DNA of 64,000 nucleotides, taken from positions 54,458 to 118,457 of the forward strand of contig JADJMS010000022.1 of NCBI GenBank assembly GCA_016709495.1. Direction: 5' to 3'. The notes under the pieces were generated by a model. That model was not told the DNA's origin, searched no databases, and saw only the letters and a list, made by a program, of their open reading frames with translations. Both the position numbers and the translations under genes were made by a program. Source of the stretch: Candidatus Dechloromonas phosphorivorans (GTDB taxonomy: Bacteria; Pseudomonadota; Gammaproteobacteria; Burkholderiales; Rhodocyclaceae). Below, piece after piece: positions 29,481 to 38,100 of the stretch. Within the stretch, counting starts at the first letter, position 1. The number at the start of each line of letters is the position of its first letter.

Positions 29481-30627
29481 CGGCAAGGCCTATATCACCC
29501 GCAGCGCGGTCTTTTTGCCCAATGCGCCAGTAGGAAACGAGAATATCGAGAACGTGCTCGGCATGATTGCCGGCAAGCCTTCGCGCGCCCGTCGCATTAT
29601 CCTGCGCAACAACGGCATTCGTCAGCGTTATTACGCAATTGATCCGAATACCGGCGAAACCACGCACAACAATGCCCAGCTTACTGCCGAGGCGGTACGC
29701 GGCCTGAAAGTCGTCGGCGATATTGATTGCCTGGTAACAGGCACGACCATGCCAGATCAACTGATGCCGAACCATGGCGTGATGGTTCACGGCGAACTGG
29801 GTATTCCGGCCTGTGAAGTGGTTTCCACTGCCGGCATCTGCGTTGCCGGCATCACTGCACTAAAATATGCTTATCTGGCCGTGCTGTCAGGACAAGCGAA
29901 CAATGCGGTCGCTACCGGTTCCGAACAGGCATCAGCTGTCTTGCATGCACGCAATTTTGAGGCGGAATCAGAGCATCGCGTTGCTGAACTGGAAAGCAAC
30001 CCGGAAATTGCCTTTGAAAAGGATTTTCTGCGCTGGATGCTTTCCGATGGCGCTGGCGCTTTTCTGGTTCAGAATCAACCAGAGAAGGAAGGTCTTTCTC
30101 TGCGTATCGAATGGATCGACATCCTCTCGCAGGCTGGCAACATGGGAGCCTGCATGTATGCCGGCGGGGAGAAGCAAGAGGATGGCTCGCTAAAGGGCTG
30201 GAAGGAATTCCCGGCCGATGAATGGACCAAACGTTCAGTATTCTCGGTCAAACAGGATGTACGCCTGCTCAACGAAAGCGTGGTTTATCAAACCTTCGGC
30301 AAATCGCTGGAAAGGGTTATGCATACACGCGGTCTGACACCAGCCAATGTCGACTGGTTTTTGCCACACATGTCCTCTGAATATTTTCGCAGGCCAATTA
30401 CTGATTGCATGGCTTCCACTGGCTTCACGGTGCCGCAGGAGAAATGGTTCACTAATCTGCACACCAAAGGCAACACGGGCTCGGCAGCAATCTACATCAT
30501 GATCGATGAACTGTTTAAAAGCGGCAAGCTCAAGGCTGGCGAACGCCTGCTCTGCTTCATCCCTGAAAGTGGTCGTTTTACTGGCTCGCTGATGTATCTG
30601 ACGGTGGTCGACCATGCTGGAAAGTGA
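29470..30627 (+). CDS. DarB-like 3-oxoacyl-ACP synthase III
   Basis: Thiolase-fold ketosynthase of 385 residues. The catalytic triad is visible: Cys in STAGICVAGITAL (about residue 124), His in VDWFLPHMSSEYF (about 301) and Asn in KWFTNLHTKGNTGSAA (about 334). Similarity and pairing with a DarA-like gene point to the DarB branch, which joins two fatty-acid-derived chains into a cyclohexanedione/resorcinol precursor. Substrates here unknown. Overlaps both neighbours. Confidence 0.85.
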   Translation: MHSSGKAYITRSAVFLPNAPVGNENIENVLGMIAGKPSRARRIILRNNGIRQRYYAIDPNTGETTHNNAQLTAEAVRGLKVVGDIDCLVTGTTMPDQLMPNHGVMVHGELGIPACEVVSTAGICVAGITALKYAYLAVLSGQANNAVATGSEQASAVLHARNFEAESEHRVAELESNPEIAFEKDFLRWMLSDGAGAFLVQNQPEKEGLSLRIEWIDILSQAGNMGACMYAGGEKQEDGSLKGWKEFPADEWTKRSVFSVKQDVRLLNESVVYQTFGKSLERVMHTRGLTPANVDWFLPHMSSEYFRRPITDCMASTGFTVPQEKWFTNLHTKGNTGSAAIYIMIDELFKSGKLKAGERLLCFIPESGRFTGSLMYLTVVDHAGK

Positions 30628-31009
30628 AGTTCCGCAGGAAGGCAATGTCACCCTCGGCGGCCATCGCAAGGCAGTTTATGCACGTGGTGCGGATGGCAAG
30701 ATCCAGATCGTTCAATCGGCAGGCTGGGAAGTTGAGGAAATTGTCACTCGTCAGGCGGTCGATGACCTCAATCAGTTGGCAGCAAATGCCCTTCAGCGTG
30801 TCGCCAGCGGCGAAACCTCGGCCCTCGAATACCACATGCACAAGGCACGCATGGATGTGCCATTGCTTTCACAAACCAGCGGTGTCTGGCAATGGCGCAT
30901 ACGCCGCCACTTCCAGCCCGCCGTTTTTGCCGGACTCTCGACCACCCAGCTGCAGCGCTATGCCGATGCACTGGGGCTTACGGTCGACCAGTTAAAACAG
31001 GCTAAATAA
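30614..31009 (+). CDS. conserved hypothetical protein of the resorcinol-type cluster
   Basis: A 131-residue soluble protein that I do not recognise. No signal peptide, no membrane segment and no catalytic motif stand out; the middle is helical and rich in Ala/Gln, and RIRRHFQPAVFAGLS looks conserved-like. It overlaps the DarB-like gene by 14 bases and abuts the BtrH-like gene (TAATG), so it is translated with them. Confidence 0.75.
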   Translation: MLESEVPQEGNVTLGGHRKAVYARGADGKIQIVQSAGWEVEEIVTRQAVDDLNQLAANALQRVASGETSALEYHMHKARMDVPLLSQTSGVWQWRIRRHFQPAVFAGLSTTQLQRYADALGLTVDQLKQAK

Positions 31010-31989
31010 TGGAATTCCAGCACAGCCAAGCCTCCCACTGCGAAAGCGGCGTCATGTCCGCCATGTTGCGTCATCACGGCCTGCCGATTTCGGAGCCGAT
31101 GGCTTTCGGGCTGTCATCGGCCATGTCTTTTGCCTACCTGCCTATCGTCAAGATCAACGGCCTGCCGCTGGTCGCCTATCGGATGCCGCCCAAGGCCATC
31201 ATCAAGGGGCTGCAAAAACCGCTCGGCCTGAAGATGCGCTTTGAAACTTTTCGCGATCCACAAGCCGGCACGCGACGACTGGATGAATTACTGGCCAGAG
31301 GTGAAATCGTCGGCATGCAAACATCTGTTTTCTGGCTCCCCTACATGCCGGAAGACCTGCGTTTCCACTTCAATGCACACAACGTGCTGGCCTTTGGCCG
31401 CGATACGGCAAGCGGTGAGTACCAGCTTTCCGACCCGGTTTTTGAAACCCCGGTCACCTGCCCAGCCGATGCCCTGCAACGCGCCCGTTTCGCCAAGGGC
31501 ATGCTCGCCCCCAAAGGCCTGCTTTATTACGCCACAGCCAAGCCGTCGCTGCCCGACTGGGCAGTCGTCATCCCGAAAGCCCTGAAGAAAACCACACGCA
31601 TCATGCTTGATACGCCGCTGCCCATCATCGGCGTGCGTGGCATTCGTCGCCTGGCCAATGCCATCGAACGCCTGCAACCGGCACAAGCCAAGATGTTCAT
31701 CGGCCAGGTCGTGCGCATGCAGGAAGAAATCGGTACCGGCGGCGGTGGGTTCCGCTTCATCTATGCCTCTTTCCTGCAGGAAGCGGCTGATCTGCTCGCC
31801 CGGCCACGGCTCAACGAACTTTCTGAAGCGCTGGTCGACATTGGTGACGAATGGCGTGAATTCGCCCTCTCCGCCGCCCGTATGATCCGCGACCGCGAAC
31901 CCCTCGTAACACCCGCACTGGCCGACAAACTGCGCCTGATCGCCGATCACGAGCAAACCTTTTACCGCGATCTGCGCCGCGCTGCCTGA
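31009..31989 (+). CDS. BtrH N-terminal domain-containing protein
   Basis: The 326-residue protein begins FQHSQASHCESGVMSAMLRHHG, resembling the N-terminal domain of BtrH, the butirosin enzyme that moves an acyl group from an acyl carrier protein to an amine. The Cys at residue 11 next to His is the likely nucleophile, with HFNAHNVLAFGRD around residues 120-132 as the probable His/Asp part of a papain-like site. The C-terminal half is helical. With an ACP gene in the same operon, an acyltransferase that unloads the ACP is an attractive but unproved role. Confidence 0.72.
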   Translation: MEFQHSQASHCESGVMSAMLRHHGLPISEPMAFGLSSAMSFAYLPIVKINGLPLVAYRMPPKAIIKGLQKPLGLKMRFETFRDPQAGTRRLDELLARGEIVGMQTSVFWLPYMPEDLRFHFNAHNVLAFGRDTASGEYQLSDPVFETPVTCPADALQRARFAKGMLAPKGLLYYATAKPSLPDWAVVIPKALKKTTRIMLDTPLPIIGVRGIRRLANAIERLQPAQAKMFIGQVVRMQEEIGTGGGGFRFIYASFLQEAADLLARPRLNELSEALVDIGDEWREFALSAARMIRDREPLVTPALADKLRLIADHEQTFYRDLRRAA

Positions 31990-32900
31990 TGCTTAATATC
32001 GATGGCGTTTCTTACCGCTATCGCGACGCCACGACCCCGTCGCTGCAAAATGTTTCGCTGAATATTCCCCCCGCTGGCGTTTACGGCCTGCTCGGCCCGA
32101 ATGGTGCCGGGAAAACCACTTTAATTTCTGTGCTCGCTGGGCTGTTGACCGTAACTGATGGCCTGATTACGCTCGATGGCATACCACTAGCCGAAGTCCG
32201 CAGTAAAAATCCGCGCGCCTTCGCGCTGGTGCCGCAAGATTACGCGTTTTACCCGATGCTGACGGTTGCTGAAAACCTGCGTTTTTTTGGCGGTGTTTTG
32301 GGTTTAGGTGGGACAGAACTCAAGTCGCAAAGCGAATCTGCGATTGCTTTTGCGCGACTCGAACAGGTTGTCGGCAAACGTGCCGAACAACTTTCCGGCG
32401 GCCTGCGCCGGCGGCTCAACCTGGCGATTGGCCTGCTTGGCAAGCCGCAATTGCTGCTGCTCGATGAGCCTACCGTTGGGGTTGATCCGCAGTCACGCCA
32501 TTTCCTCCTCGACTCGATTGCCGCCCTGCCCGCTGCCGGTACAACGGTGATTTACACCAGCCACTATATGGAAGAGATTGAGGCGATCTGCCAGAAAATC
32601 GCCATCGTCGATCAGGGACAGGTTTTGGCGGAGGGCACGCTGAGTGACATTCTGCGCAGCCCAGAACCGCTGCTTGAAATCGGTCTGGAGCAGCAACTTC
32701 CAGTAGGAATTGCCCAGCGTTATTCGGCAACTCATATCGGCGAACAAAAATATCGGCTAATTTTGCCGTCGACCGCAACACTTCAAAATTTGCTCGATGA
32801 ACTGGCCAGCGCCGGCTGTAGCGTGCGCAATCTCAGCCTTGGCCAGCACGATCTGGAACAAGTGTTCATGCGTTTTACCAATCGTTCCTTGCGCGACTAA
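31989..32900 (+). CDS. ABC transporter ATP-binding protein
   Basis: A 303-residue ATPase of the ABC-2 exporter type: Walker A GLLGPNGAGKTTLIS (about 33-47), Q-loop VPQDYAFYP, signature EQLSGGLRRRLNLAIGLL, Walker B LLLLDEPTVGVDP and the switch His in YTSHYMEE. A C-terminal domain of about 80 residues follows. Starts next to the BtrH-like stop (TGATG) and is 3 bases before its permease. Confidence 0.93.
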   Translation: MLNIDGVSYRYRDATTPSLQNVSLNIPPAGVYGLLGPNGAGKTTLISVLAGLLTVTDGLITLDGIPLAEVRSKNPRAFALVPQDYAFYPMLTVAENLRFFGGVLGLGGTELKSQSESAIAFARLEQVVGKRAEQLSGGLRRRLNLAIGLLGKPQLLLLDEPTVGVDPQSRHFLLDSIAALPAAGTTVIYTSHYMEEIEAICQKIAIVDQGQVLAEGTLSDILRSPEPLLEIGLEQQLPVGIAQRYSATHIGEQKYRLILPSTATLQNLLDELASAGCSVRNLSLGQHDLEQVFMRFTNRSLRD

Positions 32901-32903
32901 ACC

Positions 32904-34136
32904 ATGTCACCTCGCCTGCTCGCCCTCTGGCTCAAGGAAACCATTGCGCTGACCCGCGACAAGCATGGTCTGCTGGCGCTTTTCATCATGCCGACCATTT
33001 TCATTCTGGTCATGACCATGGCGCTGCGCGATGCATTTACGCCGGGCGTGACGATTGATGTCAGTTATAGCGTGGTCGATCTCGACCAGACGCCAATTTC
33101 CAAAGCGCTGGTCAAGCGCCTGAACCGTGTAGCCGCATTCAAGAAAATTGAAGGAGACAACGATCTTGGTTCGGCCCGAAATCAACTACTGCAAGGCAAG
33201 CAAAGTCTCGTTCTTGTTCTCCCCAAGGAATTCGGCAACCGACTGTTAACGCCCGGCGGCACCGATGGCAAGCCTGCCGAACCGCTGTCCCTGCTGATCG
33301 ACCCTGCACTTTCGCCCACCTTGCAACTCGCCTTCCGCAACCAAGTCATGGCAGCACTCGGCGCAGTGCGGGCGGATGAACTGACGGTCAAGGCCGGCAA
33401 GCTGTTTGGGCTGCCAGTCGCTCCCGGGGCGACGCTGGAAAAAGACTGGCCTGATGAAATCCACAGTGAAGCAGTGCGCGGCAACACCAACGCCAAAATT
33501 CCTTCATCGGTTCAGCAGAACGTCCCAGCCTGGCTGATTTTTGCCATGTTCTTCGTTGTCATTCCTGTTTCATCCATCTTCATCATCGAGCGCCAGCAAG
33601 GCACGCTACAACGTTTGCGGGCGATGGGCGTGCCGTTTCATTTGGTGCTCGCCGGCAAGCTGCTGCCCTTCTTCATCGTCAATCAGGTTCAGGCCGCGTT
33701 GATGGTTTTGGTTGGCATGTATCTGGTGCCGCAATTCGGCAGCGAAGCGCTGGAACTGCCGAGCAGTTTGCCGCTATTGCTTAACTGGTGGGCGGTATCT
33801 TCAACCGTCAGCCTGGCCGCCGTGTCTTGGGCACTGCTGATCGCCAGCATCGCAAAAACCTCGGAGCAAGCAACCATCGTTGGCGGCGTCGGTAACATTT
33901 TGATGGGCGCCGTCGGCGGCATCATGGTGCCCAAATTCATCATGCCGGCCAGCATGCAGAAAATTGCCGCACTTTCGCCAATGGCCTGGGGGCTGGAAGG
34001 TTTCCACACCGTCATGCTGCGTCATGGCAGCTTTGCCGATATTCTGCCCAGCTTGACGCAACTGCTGGTTTTCGCTGTCGCCTCGCTGCTCGCCGCCATC
34101 TGGCTCAATCAACGCGCCCTCGCCGCCCAATCATGA
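32904..34136 (+). CDS. ABC-2 type permease
   Basis: The 410-residue protein has the ABC-2 plan: one N-terminal membrane helix (LLALFIMPTIFILVMTMAL, about 23-41), a large external domain (about 45-215), then five or six helices in the C-terminal half, including WLIFAMFFVVIPVSSIFIIE. Together with the preceding ATPase it would export the product of this cluster, probably a lipid-like molecule. Its stop overlaps the ACP start as ATGA. Confidence 0.9.
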   Translation: MSPRLLALWLKETIALTRDKHGLLALFIMPTIFILVMTMALRDAFTPGVTIDVSYSVVDLDQTPISKALVKRLNRVAAFKKIEGDNDLGSARNQLLQGKQSLVLVLPKEFGNRLLTPGGTDGKPAEPLSLLIDPALSPTLQLAFRNQVMAALGAVRADELTVKAGKLFGLPVAPGATLEKDWPDEIHSEAVRGNTNAKIPSSVQQNVPAWLIFAMFFVVIPVSSIFIIERQQGTLQRLRAMGVPFHLVLAGKLLPFFIVNQVQAALMVLVGMYLVPQFGSEALELPSSLPLLLNWWAVSSTVSLAAVSWALLIASIAKTSEQATIVGGVGNILMGAVGGIMVPKFIMPASMQKIAALSPMAWGLEGFHTVMLRHGSFADILPSLTQLLVFAVASLLAAIWLNQRALAAQS

Positions 34137-34402
34137 ACGCTGCCCTCTGCCTCGAACTCAAAGCCCTGATCATTGAAGCCTGCGACAAGGATTGCACGCC
34201 AGAAAGCATCAGCAACGACGAACTCCTGTTCGGCCCGGAAGCCCCGCTGCAACTCGACTCACTTGATGCCCTACAAGTCTCGATGGCGATCAAGAAAAAA
34301 TATGGCCTGCGCCTGCCAGACAGCAAGGAAACCCGCCGTATTCTCTCCAGCGTCGGAAACATGGCCGAACATCTGGATAGTTGGCTCACCAGCCGCAAAT
34401 GA
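34133..34402 (+). CDS. acyl carrier protein
   Basis: An 89-residue carrier protein. The phosphopantetheine attachment Ser is residue 43 in LQLDSLDALQVSMAI, with a helical pattern around it and an acidic helix II. It is dedicated to this cluster rather than to housekeeping fatty acid synthesis, since it is locked between the exporter permease and a ketosynthase by overlapping ATGA junctions. Equivalent to DarC-type ACPs in known resorcinol clusters. Confidence 0.9.
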   Translation: MNAALCLELKALIIEACDKDCTPESISNDELLFGPEAPLQLDSLDALQVSMAIKKKYGLRLPDSKETRRILSSVGNMAEHLDSWLTSRK

Positions 34403-35478
34403 GGCGGCCAGTTTATATTGCTGGCAGTGGCTTGCTTTGCGCGCGGGGGGATTCGCCCGATGCCGTGGCGGCCAGCTTGTGGGCTGGCGATTACCAGGCA
34501 GGGAAACGGCGCTTGGGTGAGCGGGAATATCCATACTTTCCCCTGCATTTAGCAGAATCCGACTGGATGAAACGCGCAGAGCAGGCGGTACGCCAGGTCA
34601 CATCCCAACTTGGCCCGTTAGCCGCTACCACGCCTTTGTTCATCGCCTCCTCCTCGTTCCAGATCGGCTACTTTGAACAACAGGGCGAACCTTTCAACCT
34701 GCCAGCAGCCAACGCCGAATTCAGCTGTCAATTAGCACTTTGGATGCACCTCGACGGCCCGTGCAGCAGTTTCTCCAGCGCCTGTATTTCGGGCTTTTCA
34801 GCGATTGAGGCAGCGCGTAGCCTGATCGCCACCGGGCAAATTGACGAAGCAGTCATCATTGGCCTGGAGCTGACCAACAACGTCACGCTAGCCGGATTTG
34901 CTGCTATGGAACTCCTCTCACGGACTAACAGCCGTCCTTTCGACAAAAACCGCGACGGACTTGTATTAGGCGAAGCAGTTGCCGCCATCCGCCTCAGCGC
35001 CACTCCTTCAAACTGGCACATTGCCGGCTTGTGCACCGGCATCGACGCCTATTCAACGACCGGCCCCGACCCCGATGGTGGCCAAATCGCAAGTGTTACG
35101 GTCGACTGCCTGAAAGAGGCCCATTTTTTGCCCGGTGACATCGAGCTGATCAAGGTACAGGCCGCCGGCTCACCCGGCACTGATCTCGCCGAAGCCAATG
35201 CCCTAAAAAAAGTATTTGGCGAAAAAATTCCGCCGCTGCTTTCACTCAAACCCGCGCTCGGTCATACACTGGGTGCCAGCGGCATTGCCGAACTTGCCAC
35301 TCTGCTTGCCTGTCTCGCAGCAGATCAAATCCCCGCCACGGCCGGTTACAGCGAAGCCGATCCAGAAATTGGGCCGGTTTCGCCAGTTGACCGCAACAAA
35401 TGCCATATCAACCGCGCCATGCTCAACCTGATCGGCTTTGGCGGCGGGCTGGCAACCATGATCATCGAACGCGTCTGA
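34399..35478 (+). CDS. beta-ketoacyl-ACP synthase-like protein with a replaced active-site His
   Basis: A 359-residue FabF/FabB-like ketosynthase; the start at 34399 overlaps the ACP stop (ATGA), the longer frame from 34381 begins with TTG. The nucleophile Cys is present in SSACISGFSAIEAA (about residue 132). The second catalytic His is present in KPALGHTLGASG (about 293). The first His, normally in E-A-H-G-T-G-T, is Ala here (KVQAAGSPGTDLAEA, about 258). Decarboxylative condensation may therefore be altered or lost; it may act as a condensing enzyme without malonyl decarboxylation, a chain-length partner or an acyltransferase. Confidence 0.85.
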   Translation: MRRPVYIAGSGLLCARGDSPDAVAASLWAGDYQAGKRRLGEREYPYFPLHLAESDWMKRAEQAVRQVTSQLGPLAATTPLFIASSSFQIGYFEQQGEPFNLPAANAEFSCQLALWMHLDGPCSSFSSACISGFSAIEAARSLIATGQIDEAVIIGLELTNNVTLAGFAAMELLSRTNSRPFDKNRDGLVLGEAVAAIRLSATPSNWHIAGLCTGIDAYSTTGPDPDGGQIASVTVDCLKEAHFLPGDIELIKVQAAGSPGTDLAEANALKKVFGEKIPPLLSLKPALGHTLGASGIAELATLLACLAADQIPATAGYSEADPEIGPVSPVDRNKCHINRAMLNLIGFGGGLATMIIERV

Positions 35479-36152
35479 TGGCTTACCTGAACGCCCCCAT
35501 CAGCCAGCACTTTGCAGCGCAGGAACTCCCGATAGCAGTGCGCTCTGCCCTCGGCAAACCCTTGCGCCGCGCAGCCGCACTCACCCAACTGGCGCTGGTC
35601 GGCCGCCTCGCCAGCCTTGCCGAAAATCGCCGTCACCAGCCAACCGCCCTGCTTTGGCAATCACCCAGCGGCCCACGCGCCGAAACACTGGCCTTGCTGC
35701 AGGAAGTCTGCATCGGTTCGGGCGAACCGATGCCTCTCGACTTCCTCGCCATCCAGCCCGCCATTGCCGCTGCACAGATCCAGCCCTTCCTGCCGGGCTT
35801 GCAATCAGCCAGCTATTTACCGCTCGATACGGACGGCAAGGCGCAATGGTCACTCCTGCTCAATATGGCCCTAAACTGGTTGGACGAGGGTCGTTACGCT
35901 CAGGTGCTGTGCGCTCACCTTGATCTATTGCCAACAATCGCTGAAAGCCACTGGCTGACCTTGAGCAAGGAGCCGCTTGAAAATCCCTTACTCAAGCTCC
36001 AGCTAACCAGCATTACGGCCGACAATCATTTGCCAGATACGCCAGATTTTCCGCAACACCTGAATCTTTGGCTGCAGCAATCAAACGCCAATGTAATATA
36101 CCTGCAATCTCCCGCTGCTTACAGGCAGGCATTAAAATTCACCCGAATTTAA
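35478..36152 (+). CDS. beta-ketoacyl synthase N-terminal-like (chain-length-factor type) protein
   Basis: A 224-residue protein starting at 35478 (TGATG junction with the ketosynthase). It has LRRAAALTQLALVGRLASLAE near the N terminus followed by TALLWQSPSGPRAETLALL and PMPLDFLAIQPAIAA, which resembles the small proteins described as beta-ketoacyl synthase chain length factors; no catalytic Cys is seen in a nucleophile context. It may be a non-catalytic partner of the preceding ketosynthase. The family call is tentative. Last gene of the cluster. Confidence 0.6.
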   Translation: MAYLNAPISQHFAAQELPIAVRSALGKPLRRAAALTQLALVGRLASLAENRRHQPTALLWQSPSGPRAETLALLQEVCIGSGEPMPLDFLAIQPAIAAAQIQPFLPGLQSASYLPLDTDGKAQWSLLLNMALNWLDEGRYAQVLCAHLDLLPTIAESHWLTLSKEPLENPLLKLQLTSITADNHLPDTPDFPQHLNLWLQQSNANVIYLQSPAAYRQALKFTRI

Positions 36153-36170
36153 TTTCCCACAGAGAGCCCC

Positions 36171-37028
36171 ATGTCCCAATTTGCCTTTGACGTTTCCATC
36201 GAAGAATTTGAAACCAAAGTCCTCGTTCCATCGGAAACCGTGCCCGTAGTCGTCGATTTCTGGGCGCCATGGTGCGAGCCCTGCAAAGTCCTCAAGCCAA
36301 TGCTGGAAAAGCTGGCCGAAGAATACGGTGGCCGTTTCCTGCTAGCCAAGATCAATTCCGACGAAAATCCTGAAATCGCCCAGCATTTCGGCGTGCGCAG
36401 CATTCCTACGGTCAAAGTTCTCTTCAAAGGCGAGTTGGTCGATGAATTCACCGGCGCTTTGCCCGAAGGTCAGATTCGCGCCTTCCTCGATAAATTCGCC
36501 TTGCCGCCAATGGCTGGCAGCAACCTGCGTGAAGAAGCCGCCACTTTGGTCAGCGAAGGCAAACTGGAAGAAGCCCTCGCCAAACTGGTCGAAGCCAGCA
36601 AGGCCAAGCCGGAAGACCAGGCCATCCAGCTCGATGCGGTCGACGTTCTTCTTCAACTGGCCCGTAACGACGAAGCCGGCCAACTGCTCTCCGGTGAATA
36701 CGTTCAGGAACCTGACCGCGCCAACGCCCTGCGCGCCAGACTGGCACTAGCCGCAGGCGCAGCCGACACAGGCGAACTCGAAGCCAAACTCGCGGCCAAC
36801 GAAAATGACCACGCCGTTCGCCTTGATCTTTCCCGTGCCTACGCCGCCCAAAGCCGCTTCCGCGAAGCCTTCGAAGCCGCCCTGGAAGTTGTCATCCGTG
36901 ACCGCGGTTTCGACGAAGGTGCCGGCCGCAAAGCCATCATTCAACTCTTCGAAGCCCTCGCCGGGAGCGAACAGTACGACGACCTGATCCGCGAATTCCG
37001 CCGCAAGATGTCGGCCGCACTTAACTAA
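36171..37028 (+). CDS. thioredoxin-TPR protein (YbbN/CnoX-like co-chaperone)
   Basis: The 285-residue protein has an N-terminal thioredoxin domain with the active site WAPWCEPC (about 33-40) followed by tetratricopeptide-like helices in the C-terminal 160 residues (repeated A-L-x-x-L patterns). This is the architecture of YbbN/CnoX, a redox-regulated chaperone that delivers clients to GroEL/DnaK. Unlike E. coli CnoX, which has SxxC, both Cys are kept, so it may be a true oxidoreductase. Confidence 0.9.
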   Translation: MSQFAFDVSIEEFETKVLVPSETVPVVVDFWAPWCEPCKVLKPMLEKLAEEYGGRFLLAKINSDENPEIAQHFGVRSIPTVKVLFKGELVDEFTGALPEGQIRAFLDKFALPPMAGSNLREEAATLVSEGKLEEALAKLVEASKAKPEDQAIQLDAVDVLLQLARNDEAGQLLSGEYVQEPDRANALRARLALAAGAADTGELEAKLAANENDHAVRLDLSRAYAAQSRFREAFEAALEVVIRDRGFDEGAGRKAIIQLFEALAGSEQYDDLIREFRRKMSAALN

Positions 37029-37049
37029 TCAGAGTTTTCGGGAGCAAAC

Positions 37050-38054
37050 ATGATTCTTGTCACAGGTGGTGCTGGCTACATCGGGTCTCATACCGTAGTC
37101 GAATTGCTGGCTAGCGGTCAGGACTTGGTTATTTTTGATAACTTTTCCAATAGTTCGCCCAAAGTACTTGAACGAATCGAACAAATATCGGGGAAAAGGC
37201 CAACCTGCATTGAGGGTGACATTCGTGACCCTTCAATGCTCAAGCGTGTATTTGCCAATTTTCCAATCACTTCGGTTATTCATTTTGCCGGCCTTAAGGC
37301 GGTAGGTGAGTCCGTCGAGTTCCCCATCCGCTATTACGACAACAATGTCGTCGGATCGCTGAACCTGTTTGCAGCCATGGCCGAAGCAGGCGTATTCAAT
37401 CTGGTCTTCAGTTCATCGGCAACGGTTTACGGTGATCCGCACACGGTCCCTATTCTTGAAAATTTCCCGCTGCAAGCCACCAACCCTTATGGTCGATCAA
37501 AACTGATCATCGAGGACATGTTGCGCGACATAGCCCACGCCGATTCGCGCTGGCAGATAGCCCTGTTGCGCTATTTCAATCCTGTCGGCGCACATGCCAG
37601 TGGCTTGATTGGCGAAGACCCGCAGGGCATCCCGAACAACCTGATGCCATATGTTGCCCAGGTAGCGGTCGGACGGCGTCCTGAACTGGGCGTTTTCGGC
37701 AACGACTACCCGACCCATGACGGCACCGGCGTGCGCGACTACATTCATGTCGTTGATCTCGCCAAGGGTCATCTGGCCGCCTTGCAGGCACTAGCGAAAT
37801 TGAAGGGTGCGGTCCCCATCAATCTCGGCACCGGTCAAGGATATAGCGTGCTGGATGTCGTCGCAGCTTTCGAGCGCGCTTCCGGCAAACCCGTGCCTTT
37901 TCGTATCGGCCCGCGCCGGCCTGGCGATGTGGCCGCCTGTTTCGCCGACCCCGCCCATGCCAAAAATTTGTTGGGCTGGTCGGCTGAATTTGATCTGGAA
38001 ACGATGTGCCGCGATGCATGGCGCTGGCAATCCAGGCAATCCGATGGGGTATAA
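37050..38054 (+). CDS. galE: UDP-glucose 4-epimerase
   Basis: Converts UDP-glucose to UDP-galactose. The 334-residue extended short-chain dehydrogenase has TGGAGYIGSHTVVELL at the N terminus, the SSSATVYGDP block and the catalytic Tyr/Lys pair in TNPYGRSK (about residue 146), then RYFNPVGAHASGLIGEDP. Complete. A likely precursor supplier for surface polysaccharide together with galU. Confidence 0.95.
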   Translation: MILVTGGAGYIGSHTVVELLASGQDLVIFDNFSNSSPKVLERIEQISGKRPTCIEGDIRDPSMLKRVFANFPITSVIHFAGLKAVGESVEFPIRYYDNNVVGSLNLFAAMAEAGVFNLVFSSSATVYGDPHTVPILENFPLQATNPYGRSKLIIEDMLRDIAHADSRWQIALLRYFNPVGAHASGLIGEDPQGIPNNLMPYVAQVAVGRRPELGVFGNDYPTHDGTGVRDYIHVVDLAKGHLAALQALAKLKGAVPINLGTGQGYSVLDVVAAFERASGKPVPFRIGPRRPGDVAACFADPAHAKNLLGWSAEFDLETMCRDAWRWQSRQSDGV

Positions 38055-38100
38055 CACCTAATACAGCCAACTCACTGGTTGGTTCGGGGGAGAACGTTCA

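Noticed and set aside
34381..34398. Earlier TTG start for the ketosynthase
   Set aside because: The ATG at 34399 overlaps the ACP stop as ATGA, as at other junctions of this cluster, and begins the conserved sequence.
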